Origin: CAYSCZ01 sp964429655
Lineage (GTDB): Bacteria; Bacteroidota; Bacteroidia; Cytophagales; Cyclobacteriaceae
Reading direction: 5' to 3'
Assembly: GCA_964429655.1 (NCBI GenBank)
Contig: CAYSCZ010000010.1
Location: 1-64,000 of the forward strand
DNA: 64,000 bases
In this document: positions 62,296 to 64,000 of the stretch, piece after piece
Numbering within the stretch: the first letter of the stretch is position 1
How the letters are laid out: the number at the start of each line of letters is the position of its first letter
Translations under genes and position numbers: made by a program
Notes under the pieces: model-generated
What the model saw: the letters and a program-made list of their open reading frames with translations, nothing else
Told to the model about the DNA's origin: nothing
Database searches by the model: none

Positions 62296-62466
62296 ACCCA
62301 GATTTGTCATTAGAATTTTGTCATGAAGGGTTAAAGCCCAAAAAATCAGGCACTTAGGTCGAGGAGGCATAGCATCGCTATGGTGACGAGCCAATAACAT
62401 GTTAAGTGTATGATTTGAAGTGATTTAACCATGTAATAGAAAGTCTAATGACAATTCTGGGTTAAA
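62293..62466. repeat. MITE-like repeat, full copy (about 174 bp)
   Basis: The left end is TGAACCCAGATTTGTCATTA and the right end ATTCTGGGTTAAA, near-inverse complements over about 20 bases. The core is GAGGCATAGC, then ATC, then GCTATGGTGA (62363-62385), within an outer CACTTAG/TTAAGTG pairing. It is nearly identical to the copy at 13163-13338. The left end begins on the nitrilase stop codon. No coding capacity. It may also act as a transcription stop. Confidence 0.88.
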
Positions 62467-62545
62467 GGCTTAACAGGTTTGTCTTTACTGAAGGCCTTCT
62501 TGCAGCAATTGAAATTAATTTATTGCTTGTGTTATCCAAGCACCT

Positions 62546-63847
62546 TTAAAATACATACAAAACCCCAGGAAATAATATTAAAAATCCTAAAAAGATCAAC
62601 TGGATGATTACAAAAGGTATGATGCCAGCATAAATCTGACGAGTGCTCACACCGGGTGGAGCCACACCTTTCAGATAAAATAGTGAAAATCCAAATGGCG
62701 GCGTAAGAAAGGAAGTTTGCAGGTTGATGGCTAATAATATGCCTACCCAGATTAAGTCAATGCCCAGACTAGTAAAAATGGGGGTTACCACCGGCACTAT
62801 GATAAAAGTGATCTCAATAAAGTCAATAAAGAACCCCAATATGAAAACCGTTATCATGACAAGGAATAAAAAACCATAAGGCCCTAGCTGGCTGCTTTCA
62901 ATAATCTCTGTCATCAACCGGTCACCACCGGTAGCCCGAAAAACCAGTGAAAAAGCGGTGGCCCCAATTAGGATCATGAACACCATGCTAGTAAGTTGGG
63001 TGGTCTCTTTCATCACTTTTTTAAGAATGACCAGACCGGTACGCTTATAGATCAACGTAATGACTAGCGCCCCAAAAGCGCCAATACCTGCTGCTTCCGT
63101 AGGCGAGGCAACCCCCGCGAAGATGGACCCCAACACCAGAATAATCAACAGCAGGGGTAGAATAAAGGTACCAACCATCTGAAAAGTAAATCCTTTCCTT
63201 CTAAACTTTTTAACCTCTTCCACCGGCATGATGGGTGCTTTAACCGGCCTTAAGTTAGCATAGACAATGAGATAGATCAGGTACAGAACAATTAGTATAA
63301 GGCTGGGCAGGAGTGCTGCTTTGAAGAGGTTACCCACTGAGATATTTAAAACGCTACCTAAAAGCACCAACACAACTGAAGGTGGCACAATCTGGCCCAA
63401 TGTTCCGGAGGCAGCGATAGTGCCGGTAGCCAGTTCAGGGCTGTAGCCTCTTTTTAGCATAATGGGCAGGCTTATCAGCCCCATTGTGACGACAGTCGCC
63501 CCCACAATACCAGTCGAGGCAGCCAGCATGGCTCCTACCACCACCACTGAAATGGCCAGGCCACCTTTGAATTTCCCAAACAATAAAGCCATGGTTTCCA
63601 GCAAGCTTTCTGCAAGGCCTGACTTCTCCAGCATAATGCCCATAAATATGAACAATGGCACGGCCAACAAAACGAAATTGTTCATAATACCATAAATACG
63701 TAGAGAGAGCAAGAAGAAGAAATCCACATCATAAATAATGATACCGAAAAGCACAGATATCCCGCCAATGGTGAATGCTACCGGAAAGCCTGCCAGCAGA
63801 AATACCAATACAAGGCCAAAAAGAATAAATGGCAGATAATCACTCAT
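62546..63847 (-). CDS. TRAP transporter large permease (DctM)
   Basis: 433 residues with about 12 membrane spans. GFPVAFTIGGISVLFGI at the start and PLFIFMGIMLEKSGLAESLL are the family's first blocks. STGIVGATVVTMGLISLP and GTLGQIVPPSVVLVLLG are the substrate/Na+ site region, and QTSFLTPPFGFSLFYLKGVA is near the end. TRAP carriers import carboxylates, sialic acid, taurine and similar compounds with sodium and a separate binding protein. The start overlaps the small permease stop (ATGA) at 63844-63847. The binding protein is outside the window. Confidence 0.92.
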   Translation of the reverse strand: MSDYLPFILFGLVLVFLLAGFPVAFTIGGISVLFGIIIYDVDFFFLLSLRIYGIMNNFVLLAVPLFIFMGIMLEKSGLAESLLETMALLFGKFKGGLAISVVVVGAMLAASTGIVGATVVTMGLISLPIMLKRGYSPELATGTIAASGTLGQIVPPSVVLVLLGSVLNISVGNLFKAALLPSLILIVLYLIYLIVYANLRPVKAPIMPVEEVKKFRRKGFTFQMVGTFILPLLLIILVLGSIFAGVASPTEAAGIGAFGALVITLIYKRTGLVILKKVMKETTQLTSMVFMILIGATAFSLVFRATGGDRLMTEIIESSQLGPYGFLFLVMITVFILGFFIDFIEITFIIVPVVTPIFTSLGIDLIWVGILLAINLQTSFLTPPFGFSLFYLKGVAPPGVSTRQIYAGIIPFVIIQLIFLGFLILFPGVLYVF

Positions 63848-64000
63848 GGCTTATCAATGATGGTTTTAAGCGTTTTTAATATCAGCGCCAGGGATTGAAT
63901 CATAAGCAGTAGCATGCCCAAAGGAATGAAGGCTTTGATAACAAACCTTGCCGGCAGACCACCAGCATCCGGGCTTCCTTCCATGATATAATAAGCGTCA
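63844..64000 (-). CDS. TRAP transporter small permease (DctQ), partial at the window edge
   Basis: Only the last 51 codons are in the window; the gene continues upstream beyond 64000. The minus-strand reading ends GGLPARFVIKAFIPLGMLLL followed by MIQSLALILK and TLKTIIDKP, then TGA at 63844-63846. The GLP-R--IK--IPLG block and last membrane span are typical of the DctQ C-terminus. It overlaps the dctM start by 4 bases, the normal dctQ-dctM order. Confidence 0.8.
   Translation of the reverse strand, partial: DAYYIMEGSPDAGGLPARFVIKAFIPLGMLLLMIQSLALILKTLKTIIDKP

Noticed and set aside
1..64000. CRISPR array or defence island
   Set aside because: The repeats found are dispersed, of about 175 bp and without spacers. 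No Cas, restriction, toxin-antitoxin or retron proteins were seen.

Overview
The window looks like chromosomal DNA of a free-living, probably marine or soil, member of the Bacteroidota, most likely order Cytophagales. Reasons: AT-rich DNA, start codons mostly without Shine-Dalgarno sequences, promoters of the Bacteroidota TAnnTTTG type, and lineage families such as DUF4270, DUF4783, FISUMP, a DUF4105 (Lnb-type) protein and lone GT5 domains. Most of the window is an ordinary core genome with short gaps and overlapping genes. I found no prophage, CRISPR array, rRNA or recognisable defence island.

Layout. 1-4.5 kb is a decaying stretch: a repeat end, a frameshifted IS5/IS1182-type transposase remnant, an aldehyde dehydrogenase, a broken VOC (glyoxalase-fold) gene, an ArfB ribosome-rescue factor, a GC-rich island and a frameshifted FISUMP lipoprotein. 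4.6-13 kb carries DNA polymerase IV, a fasciclin protein, a DsbA-like protein, a GAF/histidine-kinase-like protein without its phosphoacceptor His, small unknown genes and a drug-efflux MFS protein. 13.4-22 kb: recF, pdhA, a YfgM-like TPR protein, ribH and aspartate kinase, an ion antiporter, glutamate/leucine-type dehydrogenase and anmK. 22-31.7 kb: a plus-strand envelope run (coaX, an outer-membrane protein, a TPR protein, lptC, a CNNM/CorC protein and a PpiD/SurA-like isomerase), followed by DUF493, pterin dehydratase, rsmI and an inositol-phosphatase-family protein. 31.7-38 kb: MscS, a PiT-like carrier, a Na/Pi symporter, two small membrane proteins, an AraC regulator and an acyl-CoA dehydrogenase. 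38-42 kb: Zn peptidase, heptose adenylyltransferase, flippase-like protein, panD and panC. 42-48 kb: lone GT5 domain, DUF4270 lipoprotein, glmS, ridA, gltX and tRNA-Pro. 48-55 kb: radical SAM/SPASM, Lnb-type protein, a coupled DinB/ATP-grasp/LysE trio, YHS, recX, YcxB-like, nadC and DUF4783. 55-61 kb: gpmI, lipoprotein, MsbA-like ABC exporter, purE and purK. 61-64 kb: nitrilase and a TRAP transporter that runs off the window.

The most notable signals outside the genes are two. First, a family of short (about 175 bp) MITE-like elements with terminal inverted repeats and a conserved 23-nt hairpin core: three full copies, one truncated copy and one lone end. In two copies the element's end supplies the stop codon of the neighbouring gene. 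Second, a 22-nt promoter/start-region sequence is shared exactly by the YfgM-like and PpiD-like genes, 12 kb apart; their E. coli counterparts work together at the Sec translocon. Other points of interest are a tRNA-Pro with anticodon AGG, a GT5 domain lacking the usual substrate-binding KTGG motif, and the DinB/ATP-grasp/LysE operon. All calls come from reading the sequence; no database search was run.
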